The notes below the pieces were generated by a model. It worked only from the letters and a program-made list of their open reading frames with translations. It did no database searches and had not been told where the DNA came from. A DNA stretch of 48,715 bases from an uncultured Campylobacterales bacterium. Its GTDB lineage: Bacteria; Campylobacterota; Campylobacteria; Campylobacterales; Arcobacteraceae. Of this stretch, positions 27,985 through 37,087 are shown piece by piece. Numbering within the stretch: position 1 is the stretch's first letter; each line of letters begins with the position of its first letter. Location of the stretch: positions 1 to 48,715 of the forward strand of contig CAJQLJ010000048.1 of the NCBI GenBank assembly GCA_905479135.1, in the 5' to 3' direction. The position numbers and the translations under genes are program-made.

Positions 27985-29265
27985 CTAAAAATCTTTCATA
28001 ACATCTGATGCCGCAGATATACAAGCATCAATTTCTTCATTTGTAACTACTGTTGACATAAATCCAGCTTCATATTGAGAACAAGCAAAATAAAAACCTT
28101 TTTTTAGCATTTCATGATGAAATTTTGCAAATCTATCAAAATCACATTTCGCTACTTCTTTTATATTTGTAGGTTCTTCTTCACAAAAGAAGAATCCAAA
28201 CATTGAACCTCTAGCATTGACTTGTAAAGGTATATTATTCTCATTTGCAACTCTTTTAAAACCATTCACAAGTCTTAAAGTTTTATCACTCAATTCATTA
28301 TAAATTGATGGATTTGCTTTTAGCTTTCGAAGTGAAGTTAAACCAGCACTCATTGCAACTGGGTTTCCACTTAATGTTCCTGCTTGGTAAACAGTCCCAT
28401 CTGGAGATAAGTGATCCATGATCTTTTTTGAAGATGCAAAAGCACCTACAGGCATTCCTGCACCTATAACTTTTCCAAAAGTTATAATATCTGCTTGAGC
28501 GTCAAGTATTCCAGAAGCACCTGTTAAAGAAACCCTAAATCCAGTCATTACTTCATCATAAATTAATAATGCTCCATTCGCATCACATAACTCTCTACAT
28601 GCTTGTAAAAATTCTTGACTTGCAGGAACTAATCCCATATTTCCAGCTACTGGTTCAATTATAATACATGATATATCATCACTGTCTTCAAAACATTTTT
28701 TTAAGTTTTCAATATTATTGTATTCACAAAGTAATGTATGTTTTGTTAAATCAGCTGGAACGCCAGGAGAACTTGGTGTTCCAAAAGTGGCTAATCCAGA
28801 ACCAGCTTGTACTAATAATGAATCAGAATGTCCATGATAGCATCCTTCAAATTTTAAAATATCATCTTTTCCTGTAACTCCTCGTGCAAGCCTAATTGCA
28901 GACATTACTGCTTCAGTTCCAGAACTTACAAATCTAACCTTATCAATATGGTCAAACATTTCAACAATTTCTTTTGCTAATAGTGTCTCTAATTCAGTTG
29001 GAGCACCAAATGAAAGACCATTTTTAACAGTCTTCATCACTGCTGTTTCAATATCTTTATCACAATGACCAAAAATTAAAGGTCCCCATGATTGAACAAA
29101 ATCTAAATACTTATTACCATCAACATCATACATGTAGGCACCCTCACCTCTTGCAATAAAAGGTGGTGTTCCTCCTACACTTTTAAATGCACGAACCGGA
29201 GAATCAACACCACCTGGTATTACTTCACAAGCTTGTGTATATGCTTTTACTGAATTATCAAACAT
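27985..29265 (-). CDS. hemL: Glutamate-1-semialdehyde 2,1-aminomutase
   Basis: 426 residues, PLP enzyme of the class-III aminotransferase fold. It makes 5-aminolevulinate from glutamate-1-semialdehyde, the C5 route to haem. Landmarks: [16 protein letters not shown] at the N-terminus, [16 protein letters not shown] (PLP phosphate contact), [31 protein letters not shown] and [14 protein letters not shown] with the PLP Lys in GKVIG. It heads the cluster hemL-ppnP-atpZ-membrane protein. Its promoter overlaps that of the divergent TonB-like gene. Confidence 0.97.
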   Translation of the reverse strand: MFDNSVKAYTQACEVIPGGVDSPVRAFKSVGGTPPFIARGEGAYMYDVDGNKYLDFVQSWGPLIFGHCDKDIETAVMKTVKNGLSFGAPTELETLLAKEIVEMFDHIDKVRFVSSGTEAVMSAIRLARGVTGKDDILKFEGCYHGHSDSLLVQAGSGLATFGTPSSPGVPADLTKHTLLCEYNNIENLKKCFEDSDDISCIIIEPVAGNMGLVPASQEFLQACRELCDANGALLIYDEVMTGFRVSLTGASGILDAQADIITFGKVIGAGMPVGAFASSKKIMDHLSPDGTVYQAGTLSGNPVAMSAGLTSLRKLKANPSIYNELSDKTLRLVNGFKRVANENNIPLQVNARGSMFGFFFCEEEPTNIKEVAKCDFDRFAKFHHEMLKKGFYFACSQYEAGFMSTVVTNEEIDACISAASDVMKDF

Positions 29266-29301
29266 TTAATATCCTATTAATTTTATATTAGCGTTATTCT
29301 A

Positions 29302-29308
29302 CTATAAT
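29302..29308. promoter_or_regulatory. Overlapping divergent -10 elements of hemL (-) and the TonB-like gene (+)
   Basis: TATAAT at 29303-29308 on the plus strand lies 6 bases before ATG 29315, so the transcript would start at or next to the ATG. The same bases read TTATAGT on the minus strand, giving a -10 about 37 bases before the hemL ATG. The two polymerases could not bind at once. Both flanks are T-rich on the relevant strand. Confidence 0.5.
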
Positions 29309-29314
29309 CACTTT

Positions 29315-30058
29315 ATGAAACTTATTATATTAGCCTTTTTTATTTCAATATCTTTACATTTATTATTATATACAGATTATCAACTTACAAAAAATAATTT
29401 AACTCTTAATAAAATAGAAGAAAATAAGAAAACCTCTAGTATTACTTTTGTAAAAATTAAAAAAGAGAAAAGAGAAAATAAAGTAATCAATAAAACTGAA
29501 GCTAATGAGTCTAAAGTAAACAGTAAAAAAACTATCACAAAAACAAATATTACAAAAAAAATATCTAAAACACTTAAAAAAGCACCTAAAAAAATAACTT
29601 ATGATAAAAAAAGAATGCCTAAAATAGCTATTAAGAAAAAAATAAAAGCACTAGAAAAAAGAACACTTGAAGATTTTTTGTCTCAAGAAGATCCAGTAGA
29701 CATAAAAATATTAAATCAAATAGAAAAATTGTATGGTAGAGAATTTGAAACATTTACAAAAATACAAAAAGCTTTTATAAAAAAAAATTTTAATAACTTT
29801 CAACAAGTAACACAAAGAGTACTTACACGATTAGGATATCCAAGACTTGCTATAAAGTTGAAAATATCTGGTATAAACATTGTAGAGTTTACATTCCACC
29901 CAAATGGAAATATATCGGATCTTAGAATTACAAATTCTTCAGGCTATAAAATATTTGATGAATATACTCTAAAATTAATAGAAATAGCATATAAAGATTA
30001 TCCGAAACCTAAAACTTCTACAAAACTAAAGTTTCATGTTCAATATAACTTGTATTAA
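29315..30058 (+). CDS. TonB-like protein (TonB C-terminal domain)
   Basis: 247 residues. An N-terminal membrane anchor (IILAFFISISLHLLLY) is followed by a lysine-rich rather than proline-rich periplasmic spacer (about 40-115). The C-terminal domain matches TonB: VTQRVLTRLGYPRLAIKLKI, VEFTFHPNGNISDLRITNSS and FDEYTLKLIEIAYKDYPKP. TonB couples the ExbB-ExbD proton motor to outer-membrane receptors for iron or cobalamin; no exbB, exbD or receptor is nearby, so the client is unknown. A perfect TATAAT ends 6 bases before the ATG and there is no Shine-Dalgarno. An A9 tract (29779-29787) lies in the gene. Confidence 0.85.
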   Translation: MKLIILAFFISISLHLLLYTDYQLTKNNLTLNKIEENKKTSSITFVKIKKEKRENKVINKTEANESKVNSKKTITKTNITKKISKTLKKAPKKITYDKKRMPKIAIKKKIKALEKRTLEDFLSQEDPVDIKILNQIEKLYGREFETFTKIQKAFIKKNFNNFQQVTQRVLTRLGYPRLAIKLKISGINIVEFTFHPNGNISDLRITNSSGYKIFDEYTLKLIEIAYKDYPKPKTSTKLKFHVQYNLY

Positions 30059-30073
30059 TAAAAAAGGAAAAGA

Positions 30074-30550
30074 ATGATAAAAAATAAAAGATTAAATAAA
30101 AAGTTTTTAATATTATTTATATTCATTGGATTGATTATAAGTATTGCTATAAATAATAATTTATTTAAAATAAATATATTAGAGGATTATATAATTAAAA
30201 ATCAAATAAATAGTTTTAAAGATAATTTACCTCTAAAAGTGAACTCATTTAGTGAATTGATGGATGTGAATATTGAAAAAAGAAATATATACTATACATA
30301 CAAATTAAATGACATTGATAAAAAAAATAGTTCTAGTTATAATTTTAAAAAATTTAAATCAAAAGTTCAAAATTCATTATGTGAAGAAGAAGATACATTA
30401 GAATTATTAAAAAAAGATTATATTCTACATTATAAATATATAGATAAAAATACAGAAGAATTAATAACTATTAAAACTAATAAATCTAGTTGTGGTAAAG
30501 ATATATATGACTTAGACATAATTAGAAAACTAATTGAAGAAGGTAATTGA
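30074..30550 (+). CDS. Single-pass envelope protein of unknown function
   Basis: 158 residues. A basic start (MIKNKRLNKK) and one hydrophobic helix at about 11-28 make it a signal-anchor protein with the bulk in the periplasm. Two cysteines only, Cys103 and Cys140, could form a disulphide there. The rest is lysine-rich with IYYTYKLND and YILHYKYIDKN beta-like strands. I do not recognise the family. It begins 15 bases after the TonB-like gene with AAAAGGA, and the next gene starts 3 bases after its stop, so it belongs to the same transcript. Confidence 0.6.
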   Translation: MIKNKRLNKKFLILFIFIGLIISIAINNNLFKINILEDYIIKNQINSFKDNLPLKVNSFSELMDVNIEKRNIYYTYKLNDIDKKNSSSYNFKKFKSKVQNSLCEEEDTLELLKKDYILHYKYIDKNTEELITIKTNKSSCGKDIYDLDIIRKLIEEGN

Positions 30551-30553
30551 TAT

Positions 30554-30997
30554 ATGAATTTAGAACAAATACAAGAAAAGTTAATAAATAATCTCGATTT
30601 TAAAAAAGTCACTGATATATTAGATAAATTAGATGAAAACTATTTAAAAGAAGATTTGATAAATAATATTAAAGGACTAATAAAAATGGCTTATCTTTCA
30701 AGAGAAATGGAAGATATAACTTTTACATCAGGACACTTTATAATAAATAGGTCTTATTATGAAGGAGAAGAAGTTCAATATGATTTAAGTTTTTTACTTG
30801 AAGTAAACTCAAGTTTAAACTATGATTTAGAAAAACCCTTTGAAATAAAAAATAATAATGAAAAAGAACAACTTCTAAAGAAAAAACTTGAAGAATTACT
30901 TTTAATAAATATAAATGCAGATAAAGAACAAAATGACAATTATATTTATGAAGCAAATATTCAAAGAATTGAAAGAATGATTGAAATTCTAGATTAA
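30554..30997 (+). CDS. Unknown soluble protein, third gene of the TonB-like cluster
   Basis: 147 residues, acidic, no signal peptide or membrane helix. The N-terminal half is helical (LEQIQEKLINNLDFKKV, YLKEDLINNIKGLIKMA); the middle has a short beta section (GHFIINRSYYEGEEVQYDLS); the end is a Lys/Glu-rich helix. There are no cysteines and no recognisable motif. The start is close behind the previous stop and lacks a clear Shine-Dalgarno, so translation is probably coupled. Function unknown. Confidence 0.55.
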   Translation: MNLEQIQEKLINNLDFKKVTDILDKLDENYLKEDLINNIKGLIKMAYLSREMEDITFTSGHFIINRSYYEGEEVQYDLSFLLEVNSSLNYDLEKPFEIKNNNEKEQLLKKKLEELLLININADKEQNDNYIYEANIQRIERMIEILD

Positions 30998-31027
30998 ATA
31001 AGATATTAAATAAAAGTTATTAAACTT

Positions 31028-31879
31028 TTATTTAACCGTGGCTAATATTAATTCTCTCAAAGTCTTACATGCAACTGCAGTAGAAGAACCACTCATATCA
31101 TATTTAGGAGAAAGCTCTACAATATCCATACCAACTACATTTTCAAGTTTTGATAAACTTTCAATGATTTTTATCATATCATGAAAATCTATACCACCGG
31201 GTTCTGGTGTACCAGTTCCAGGTAAAACCGATGGATCAAAAACATCTAAATCAATTGTAATGTAAACTGGTTTGTTTTTTAGAAATTCAACTCGTTCATC
31301 TAATGTATTGTATGTAAATTTTTCTAAATGAGAGTGCTTCTTTGCCCACTCAAATTCTTCTTTTAAACCACTTCTTATACAAAATTGATTTAATCTATTA
31401 TCTCCTACTTGATCATAAATTCTTCGTAAAACTGTTGCATGACTCAAAGCCTCGTTCATATACTCATTTCTTAGATCAGTATGTGCATCAAAATGAATAA
31501 TATGCAAATCATCATATTTCTTACTTAATGCTTTAATAGGAGCTAGTGAAACTAAATGCTCTCCTCCTATCATGATTGGAACTTTATTAGCGTCAATAAT
31601 TTTTTGAACATGATTTTGGATTATTCGTAAAACTGCTTTTTTATCTCCATAAGGGAGTTCTAAATCACCAAAATCAAATATATTTAAATCTTCTAAATCT
31701 TTATCTAGATATGGTGAGTAACTTTCAATATACCAAGAATCCTCTCTCATAGCACTTGGTGCAAATCTTGCACCTGGTTTAAAAGATGTAGTACCATCAA
31801 AACCTGCTCCAAATATTACTGCATTTGATTCTTCAAAACTTTTTTCACAAGCTATAAAACAGTTATTTTGTGCTTTCAT
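31028..31879 (-). CDS. speB: Agmatinase (ureohydrolase family)
   Basis: 283 residues. Manganese-site motifs of the arginase/agmatinase family are complete: IGGEHLVSLAP, HFDAHTDLRNEY (DAHxD) and ITIDLDVFDPSVLPGTGTPE (DxDxxDPxxxPGTGTPEPGG). MDIVELSPKYD closes the core. It probably hydrolyses agmatine to putrescine and urea, though formamidase-type relatives share the motifs. It begins 2 bases after the rodA stop with GAGGAG inside the end of rodA, so it is cotranscribed. It converges with the TonB-like cluster 30 bases away. Confidence 0.9.
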   Translation of the reverse strand: MKAQNNCFIACEKSFEESNAVIFGAGFDGTTSFKPGARFAPSAMREDSWYIESYSPYLDKDLEDLNIFDFGDLELPYGDKKAVLRIIQNHVQKIIDANKVPIMIGGEHLVSLAPIKALSKKYDDLHIIHFDAHTDLRNEYMNEALSHATVLRRIYDQVGDNRLNQFCIRSGLKEEFEWAKKHSHLEKFTYNTLDERVEFLKNKPVYITIDLDVFDPSVLPGTGTPEPGGIDFHDMIKIIESLSKLENVVGMDIVELSPKYDMSGSSTAVACKTLRELILATVK

Positions 31880-31881
31880 AC

Positions 31882-32988
31882 TTATAATCTCCTCTCATAA
31901 TTATACAAGTCCATATATCTAAATGCTAATAAATTTTCCAATATAGCAAATATGATAATAAAATTAATAAAAGAACTTCCACCATAAGAAAATAGTGGCA
32001 AAGGAAGTCCAACAACTGGTGCAAAACCTATAACCATTAATATATTTACACTCATATTGAAAAATAACAGTAGCCCCAACCCTGAGGCAAATACACGTAT
32101 GACGTAGTCATCTTTAAAATAATAATTTAAAGTAAGTAAATGTGCTATTAATAATCCATACAAAAAAATAAGACCAATTGCACCTATAAAACCATATCTT
32201 TCAACAAAATATGCGAAAATAAAATCGCTTGTAGCAATTGGAAGAAATTTCAGATGTGTCTGAGTAGCATCTTCACTCAATTTTCCAGTTAAGCCACCAG
32301 ATCCAATTGCAATAATTGATTGCTGAACATGATAACTAGGCTTTTCTGAAATAAAATCGTTTATTCTTTTTTTTTGATAATCTTTTATTAAATATGTATA
32401 AATAAAAGGAGAAGATATCCCAATTACTAAAATAATAGTTGCCCAAATCTTCCAATTTACACCAACTATAAATAAAATCCCATAACCTACAAGTAACAAT
32501 ATAAGTGCAGTACCTAAATCAGGTTCTTTTGCTATTAAAATAAATGGCAATAAAATATAAAAAGAAAAGTATGTAAAATCTGCAAAACCATAACCTTTTT
32601 TTGGTGGTGGCTTGTTATGAATTAAATACCCAAGCATTAGAATATAAATAGGTTTTATAAGTTCCGATGGTTGCATTGTAGTATTTAAAATTGGCAAGGG
32701 AAGCCATCTTTTTGCACCCAATTTTGTTACACCCCAAAATTCTACTGCTAATAGTAGAAAAATTCCTAACCAATATAAAAAAGGAATAAAACGTAATTTT
32801 TTCCTAATAGGTAAAATAAAAACAAATATAAATGCAAAAAAAGAAAGTGTAAAGTATATTAATTGTTTATTTGCTAATATTTCATTAGTTTCACTAATTA
32901 GATGATATGATAAAAATATCAATGGTAAAACAAAAAGTATTAACAAATAGTCAAAATGGGAAATTATTCTCTTATCAAATAAACGCAT
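31882..32988 (-). CDS. rodA: Rod-shape peptidoglycan polymerase RodA (MrdB)
   Basis: 368 residues of the SEDS family with about ten transmembrane helices. VKWLPLPILNTTMQPSE-type segment is seen here as AKRWLPLPILNTTMQPSELI, and the conserved core GVNWKIWATI, AKEPDLGTALILLLVGYGIL (catalytic Asp region) and GLPLPLFSYGGSSFI are present. It polymerises glycan strands for cell elongation with a class-B PBP encoded elsewhere. Its start codon lies one base from the divergent pseudouridine synthase start, so its promoter must lie inside that gene. The same rodA/pseudouridine-synthase neighbourhood is known in C. jejuni. Confidence 0.95.
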   Translation of the reverse strand: MRLFDKRIISHFDYLLILFVLPLIFLSYHLISETNEILANKQLIYFTLSFFAFIFVFILPIRKKLRFIPFLYWLGIFLLLAVEFWGVTKLGAKRWLPLPILNTTMQPSELIKPIYILMLGYLIHNKPPPKKGYGFADFTYFSFYILLPFILIAKEPDLGTALILLLVGYGILFIVGVNWKIWATIILVIGISSPFIYTYLIKDYQKKRINDFISEKPSYHVQQSIIAIGSGGLTGKLSEDATQTHLKFLPIATSDFIFAYFVERYGFIGAIGLIFLYGLLIAHLLTLNYYFKDDYVIRVFASGLGLLLFFNMSVNILMVIGFAPVVGLPLPLFSYGGSSFINFIIIFAILENLLAFRYMDLYNYERRL

Positions 32989-32989
32989 A

Positions 32990-33994
32990 ATGAAAGAGTA
33001 TCTAAAAATGTATAAAAATTTTATTGTTCAAGAAGAAAATAGATTAGATAAATTCTTGGCATCACAAATTGATGCTTCAAGAAACCAAGTAGAACAACTT
33101 ATAAAAAAAGAGTTTGTAAAAGTTGATGGCAAAACTGTAAGCAAAACAGGATTGAAATTAAAAGAGAATCAAGTAATTGAAGTTTATTTTCCAAAAGCAG
33201 AATTTGAAGTTATAAAAGATGAAGCTTTTGTTCAGGAATCTTTATCTGGTAAAGATGTGAAAATAATTTATGAAGATGAGCATATTCTTGTTATAAATAA
33301 ACCTGCAAATCTTACAATACATAATGCTCCAAGTGTAAAAGATGCTACTTTAGTTGATTGGTTAAAATTAAATAAAATCTCTTTATCAACAATTTCAGGA
33401 GAAGAGAGACATGGAATTGTACATAGGTTAGATAAAGGTACAACAGGAGTAATGGTAGTTGCAAAAACAAACGAAGCACACGCTTCACTGTCAGAACAAT
33501 TGCAAGATAAAACAATGGGAAGGTATTATTTAGCTATTACTGATCTAGCTTTAAAAGATGACATCATTATAGATAAACCAATAGGAAGGAATCCTAATAA
33601 TAGGTTAAAAATGTCTATAGAAGAAAATGGTAGAAATGCTAAATCTGCTTTTAAAAAAATTGATATTAGTAATGATGAAAAATATGAACTGATTGCAGCC
33701 AAATTATTCACAGGTAGAACTCATCAGATAAGAGTCCACTTAAGTTCGATAAATAGGCACATACTAGGAGATAATTTATATGGTTTTAAGGGAGATTTAA
33801 ATAAGATAAATAGATTTTATTTACATGCATATAATCTGTATTTGATACATCCTAAGACGGGTATTTTAATGACTTTTAAAGCAGATTTACCAAATGACAT
33901 GAATGAATTTTTAATTAAACATTTTCAAATGGAGAATATACATGACAAGATTGATGCAAACAACATCATTAACAGCTTTACTTCTTTTACTTAG
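32990..33994 (+). CDS. RluA-family 23S rRNA pseudouridine synthase
   Basis: 334 residues. N-terminal S4 RNA-binding domain (about 15-75: RLDKFLASQIDASRNQVEQL), then the RluA catalytic domain with IVHRLDKGTTGVMVVAK (catalytic Asp of HRLDKxTsG) and FTGRTHQIRVHLS. It converts selected uridines of rRNA to pseudouridine; RluD-type targets (helix 69) are most likely from the S4-containing architecture, but the exact site is inference. Two in-frame starts are possible: ATG 32990, adjoining the rodA start, or ATG 33008. Its end overlaps the next gene by 53 bases. C. jejuni has a pseudouridine synthase at the same place beside flpA. Confidence 0.9.
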   Translation: MKEYLKMYKNFIVQEENRLDKFLASQIDASRNQVEQLIKKEFVKVDGKTVSKTGLKLKENQVIEVYFPKAEFEVIKDEAFVQESLSGKDVKIIYEDEHILVINKPANLTIHNAPSVKDATLVDWLKLNKISLSTISGEERHGIVHRLDKGTTGVMVVAKTNEAHASLSEQLQDKTMGRYYLAITDLALKDDIIIDKPIGRNPNNRLKMSIEENGRNAKSAFKKIDISNDEKYELIAAKLFTGRTHQIRVHLSSINRHILGDNLYGFKGDLNKINRFYLHAYNLYLIHPKTGILMTFKADLPNDMNEFLIKHFQMENIHDKIDANNIINSFTSFT

Positions 33995-35225
33995 TGGTTG
34001 TTCAAATTTAAATAATAGTTTAAATGCCCCTATTAAACCAAAAGTTGATGAAACAATTGAAGTTATTGAAAATAATTCACTAAAATCTATTTCTGATATG
34101 ACTGCAATTGCATTTGAATGGAAAAAAGTTGAAGATCCAAGAGTTATTGGATACAACTTTTATAGAGCGCATATGCACAAAGATGGAAGAAGACTTAAGT
34201 TAATTGAATCTGTAGATAATAAATATACTACTCACTTTGTTGATAAAGAACTTGAACCTGGAACAAGATATGTTTATCAAATTTCTTCAAAAGCTGATAA
34301 TGGAATTGAATCAAATACAACAAATGCCTATGTTGCAGAAACACTTCCACGTATAGCTCCAGTAAGTTTTGTACAAGCTTTATCAGATTTACCAAATAGA
34401 ATTAAAATTGTTTGGAGACCACATCCAGATTTGAGAGTTGCATATTATAAAATCGAAAAATTTAATTCTATTCTTAATGAATGGAACACAAAAAAGAAAA
34501 TTGAAGGTAGATTAGAGTCTGAATATATAGATACAGGATTAGATAATAATGAATCTTTTATTTATAGAATTACTGCTTATACATTTGAAGATGTTTCTAC
34601 AAATCCTAGTGAACAAGTTAGTGCTAAAACAAAAGCATTACCTATAAGTGTGACAGAATTAAAAGCTACAAATAATGAACCTAAAAAAATTGCATTAGAA
34701 TGGCAAGCCTCAGCTAATACTGATATCATGAAATATGAAATATATAGAAGCTTAATAAAATCTTTTGGATTTATTAAAATCAAAGAAGTTAATAGTAACA
34801 CTTTAAATTTTGTTGATCAAATAGATGATGATGGTAAAGAGTATTTTTATAAAGTTATTTCAGTTGATAAAGATAATCTTAAAAGTTCATCAAAAGTTGA
34901 TCCTGTAAAAGGAAGAACTTTAAATAAACCAGAAAAACCAACTATTACTTTAGCTCAAATACAAGGAACTAAAGCAATTATAAATTGGAATGCAGGTGAT
35001 AATAGAGCTATCTCATACAATATTTATAAAAAAGCTATGATCAATTTCTTTGAATCTAAAACTGAAAAGTTTACAGATATTAAAGAGTTAAGATTTGAAG
35101 ATAATAATATTGTTGCTGGAGTTGAATATCAATATTCAATTCAAGCAAATGATACGTATGGCTTGATATCTGACAAAACAGATGAAGCTTCACTTATTAT
35201 ACCAAAAATTTCTCTTGAAAAGTAG
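33942..35225 (+). CDS. FlpA-like fibronectin type III lipoprotein
   Basis: 427 residues. The N-terminus is a lipoprotein signal ending LLLLLSGC with the lipidated Cys20. The mature part has repeated fibronectin type III modules, each with an AFEWKKVEDPRVIGYNFYR- or ALEWQASANTDIMKYEIYRS-like strand pair; four such W...Y repeats can be seen (about 60-140, 155-225, 240-325, 330-420). In C. jejuni the protein at this locus, FlpA, binds host fibronectin; host binding here is untested. TGGAGA 6 bases before ATG fixes the start, which lies 53 bases inside the pseudouridine synthase gene. Confidence 0.85.
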   Translation: MTRLMQTTSLTALLLLLSGCSNLNNSLNAPIKPKVDETIEVIENNSLKSISDMTAIAFEWKKVEDPRVIGYNFYRAHMHKDGRRLKLIESVDNKYTTHFVDKELEPGTRYVYQISSKADNGIESNTTNAYVAETLPRIAPVSFVQALSDLPNRIKIVWRPHPDLRVAYYKIEKFNSILNEWNTKKKIEGRLESEYIDTGLDNNESFIYRITAYTFEDVSTNPSEQVSAKTKALPISVTELKATNNEPKKIALEWQASANTDIMKYEIYRSLIKSFGFIKIKEVNSNTLNFVDQIDDDGKEYFYKVISVDKDNLKSSSKVDPVKGRTLNKPEKPTITLAQIQGTKAIINWNAGDNRAISYNIYKKAMINFFESKTEKFTDIKELRFEDNNIVAGVEYQYSIQANDTYGLISDKTDEASLIIPKISLEK

Positions 35226-35234
35226 TTCTAAAAC

Positions 35235-36425
35235 ATGCCTCATATAGTATTTAACAAAACACCATTAATAAATATACCATCTTCAAAAGATGGTGTAACT
35301 TTTACATTTATTGCAAAATCTTACAATTTTACATCAGCCCAAAGAAATACTGAATATAAAATTGCAGTTGAAAATGAAAATAAAGAATTTCTATTAACTT
35401 TAAAAAATAAAGATAATAATCAAATGATAAAAATTGATAAAGTTACTAGAATTGCTCCAATTACTTTAGTAAAAGATGCATTGAATGCTTATACTGAAAC
35501 TATTAATGCTCCTATTGTATTTTCAAATACTAACACGATTAATCAAAAAGCTGAACCTAATAAAGAATATTTAAAAGACATCAATTATTTTGTAGATGAG
35601 TTTCAAACAGATAAAGAAATTCAAATAGAAGTTGGATTTGGTAGTGGTAGACATTTATTACATCAAGCTAAAAAAAATCCTGATATTCAATTTATTGGCC
35701 TTGAAATTCACACACCATCAATTGAACAAGCACTAAAACAAATGAAACTTCAAGATATTAAGAATGTTCTAATTGTAAATTATGATGCAAGACTTTTCAT
35801 GGAATTTATTGATTCAAATAAAGTTGGAAAAATATTTGTTCATTTCCCAGTTCCATGGGATAAGAAACCACATAGAAGAATTTATTCAAATGAATTTATT
35901 AATGAAGCACTAAGAGTATTAAAAGTTGAAGGAACTCTTGAACTTAGAACTGACAGTAGAAAATATTTTGATTATTGTACTGAACTGCTAACAAATCTTC
36001 CAACTGGAAAAATTACAATTGATATAAATAAAGATCTAGAAATTATAAGTAAATATGAAGATAGATGGAGAAAACAAGGTAAAAATATTTATGATGTTGT
36101 TTTATTATCACATAGCGTTGATAAACCTTTAGAAATTCAAAAAGATTTTTCTTTTGATTTTAAAATAAACTATCAAGAAAAGATAAAAGATATCCCAACA
36201 AAGTCAATTGTTGAAAAAGATTTTTTTGTTCATATAGAAGATTTATTTACAATTCTTGATGAAGAAAATTCAGGATTAATACAATTGACAATGGGTAATT
36301 TTGATAGACCTGTTAGTAAATATCTAATTATAAGAAATGGTCAAATTAAATACTATCAAGGAACTCCAATTCCTACAAGTTCGAATATTAAAGCACATAA
36401 CAAATTAAAAGAGATTCTTAACTAA
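35235..36425 (+). CDS. trmB: tRNA (guanine-N7-)-methyltransferase, long Campylobacterota form
   Basis: 396 residues, much longer than the roughly 230 of E. coli TrmB. About 120 residues precede the catalytic domain. The core is IQIEVGFGSGRHLLHQAKKN (SAM-binding GxGxGxH), FIGLEIHTPSIEQAL, KIFVHFPVPWDKKPHRRIYS (family PDPWpKkrH.krR) and LELRTDSRKYFDYC. A further 120-residue C-terminal extension is present. It forms m7G46 in the tRNA variable loop. The ftsE ATG overlaps its stop (TAATG). Confidence 0.93.
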   Translation: MPHIVFNKTPLINIPSSKDGVTFTFIAKSYNFTSAQRNTEYKIAVENENKEFLLTLKNKDNNQMIKIDKVTRIAPITLVKDALNAYTETINAPIVFSNTNTINQKAEPNKEYLKDINYFVDEFQTDKEIQIEVGFGSGRHLLHQAKKNPDIQFIGLEIHTPSIEQALKQMKLQDIKNVLIVNYDARLFMEFIDSNKVGKIFVHFPVPWDKKPHRRIYSNEFINEALRVLKVEGTLELRTDSRKYFDYCTELLTNLPTGKITIDINKDLEIISKYEDRWRKQGKNIYDVVLLSHSVDKPLEIQKDFSFDFKINYQEKIKDIPTKSIVEKDFFVHIEDLFTILDEENSGLIQLTMGNFDRPVSKYLIIRNGQIKYYQGTPIPTSSNIKAHNKLKEILN

Positions 36426-37087
36426 TGCTTGAAGCTAAAAATGTTTATTTATCATATGATGATAACAAATACATTATAAAGAAAGGTAATTTTACTATTA
36501 ACCCAAAAGAATTCATCTTTATTGGTGGAAACTCAGGGAGTGGAAAGTCTACTTTATTAAAATCCTTTTATGGAGAAATTCCATTAAAACATGGAAGTTT
36601 AAAAATTGATGGGCTAGAAGTTTTTGGAATTAAAGGAAAAAAGCTAAGAGTTTTAAGAAAAGATATTGGTGTTATCTTTCAAGATTATAAACTTGTAAAT
36701 GAATATACAATTGAAGAAAATATAATGATACCTCTAAAGATAAATGGCTATTCAAGTGAAATTTCTAAAGATCAAGCAAACAAGTTACTATCTCATGTAA
36801 AACTATCTCATAGAGCAGGATACTATCCAAATGAATTAAGTGGAGGTGAGCAACAAAGAGTTGCAGTAGCTAGGGCTTTAGCCCATAACCCAAAGATTAT
36901 TATAGCTGATGAACCAACTGGAAATCTTGATGATTACTCTGCTGAAGTTATTTGGAATTTATTAAAAGGTGCAAATGAACAACTTGGAATTACAATTGTA
37001 GTTGTAACTCACAGAGTTCCTAAAAATCTAGGGATTAAATTTAGACAATTATCCTTAGAGGATGGTATGATTTATGAAGTTTCTTAA
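36425..37087 (+). CDS. ftsE: Cell-division ABC transporter ATPase FtsE
   Basis: 220 residues. Walker [14 protein letters not shown]-loop [12 protein letters not shown] signature [15 protein letters not shown] and Walker [13 protein letters not shown] are all intact, with the H-loop in VVVTHRVP. With FtsX it forms a divisome complex that signals to periplasmic hydrolase activators. Its start overlaps the trmB stop and its end overlaps ftsX by 14 bases, so the set is translationally coupled. Confidence 0.95.
   Translation: MLEAKNVYLSYDDNKYIIKKGNFTINPKEFIFIGGNSGSGKSTLLKSFYGEIPLKHGSLKIDGLEVFGIKGKKLRVLRKDIGVIFQDYKLVNEYTIEENIMIPLKINGYSSEISKDQANKLLSHVKLSHRAGYYPNELSGGEQQRVAVARALAHNPKIIIADEPTGNLDDYSAEVIWNLLKGANEQLGITIVVVTHRVPKNLGIKFRQLSLEDGMIYEVS

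Noticed and set aside
29779-29787. A9 tract in the TonB-like gene, with similar A/T runs of 8-9 in rodA (32367-32375), the SocA-like gene (11926-11934) and the DUF234 gene (39711-39718)
   Set aside because: Such runs are expected in this A/T-rich sequence. Known phase variation in Campylobacterota mostly uses poly-G/C tracts, and none of six or more G's was seen.
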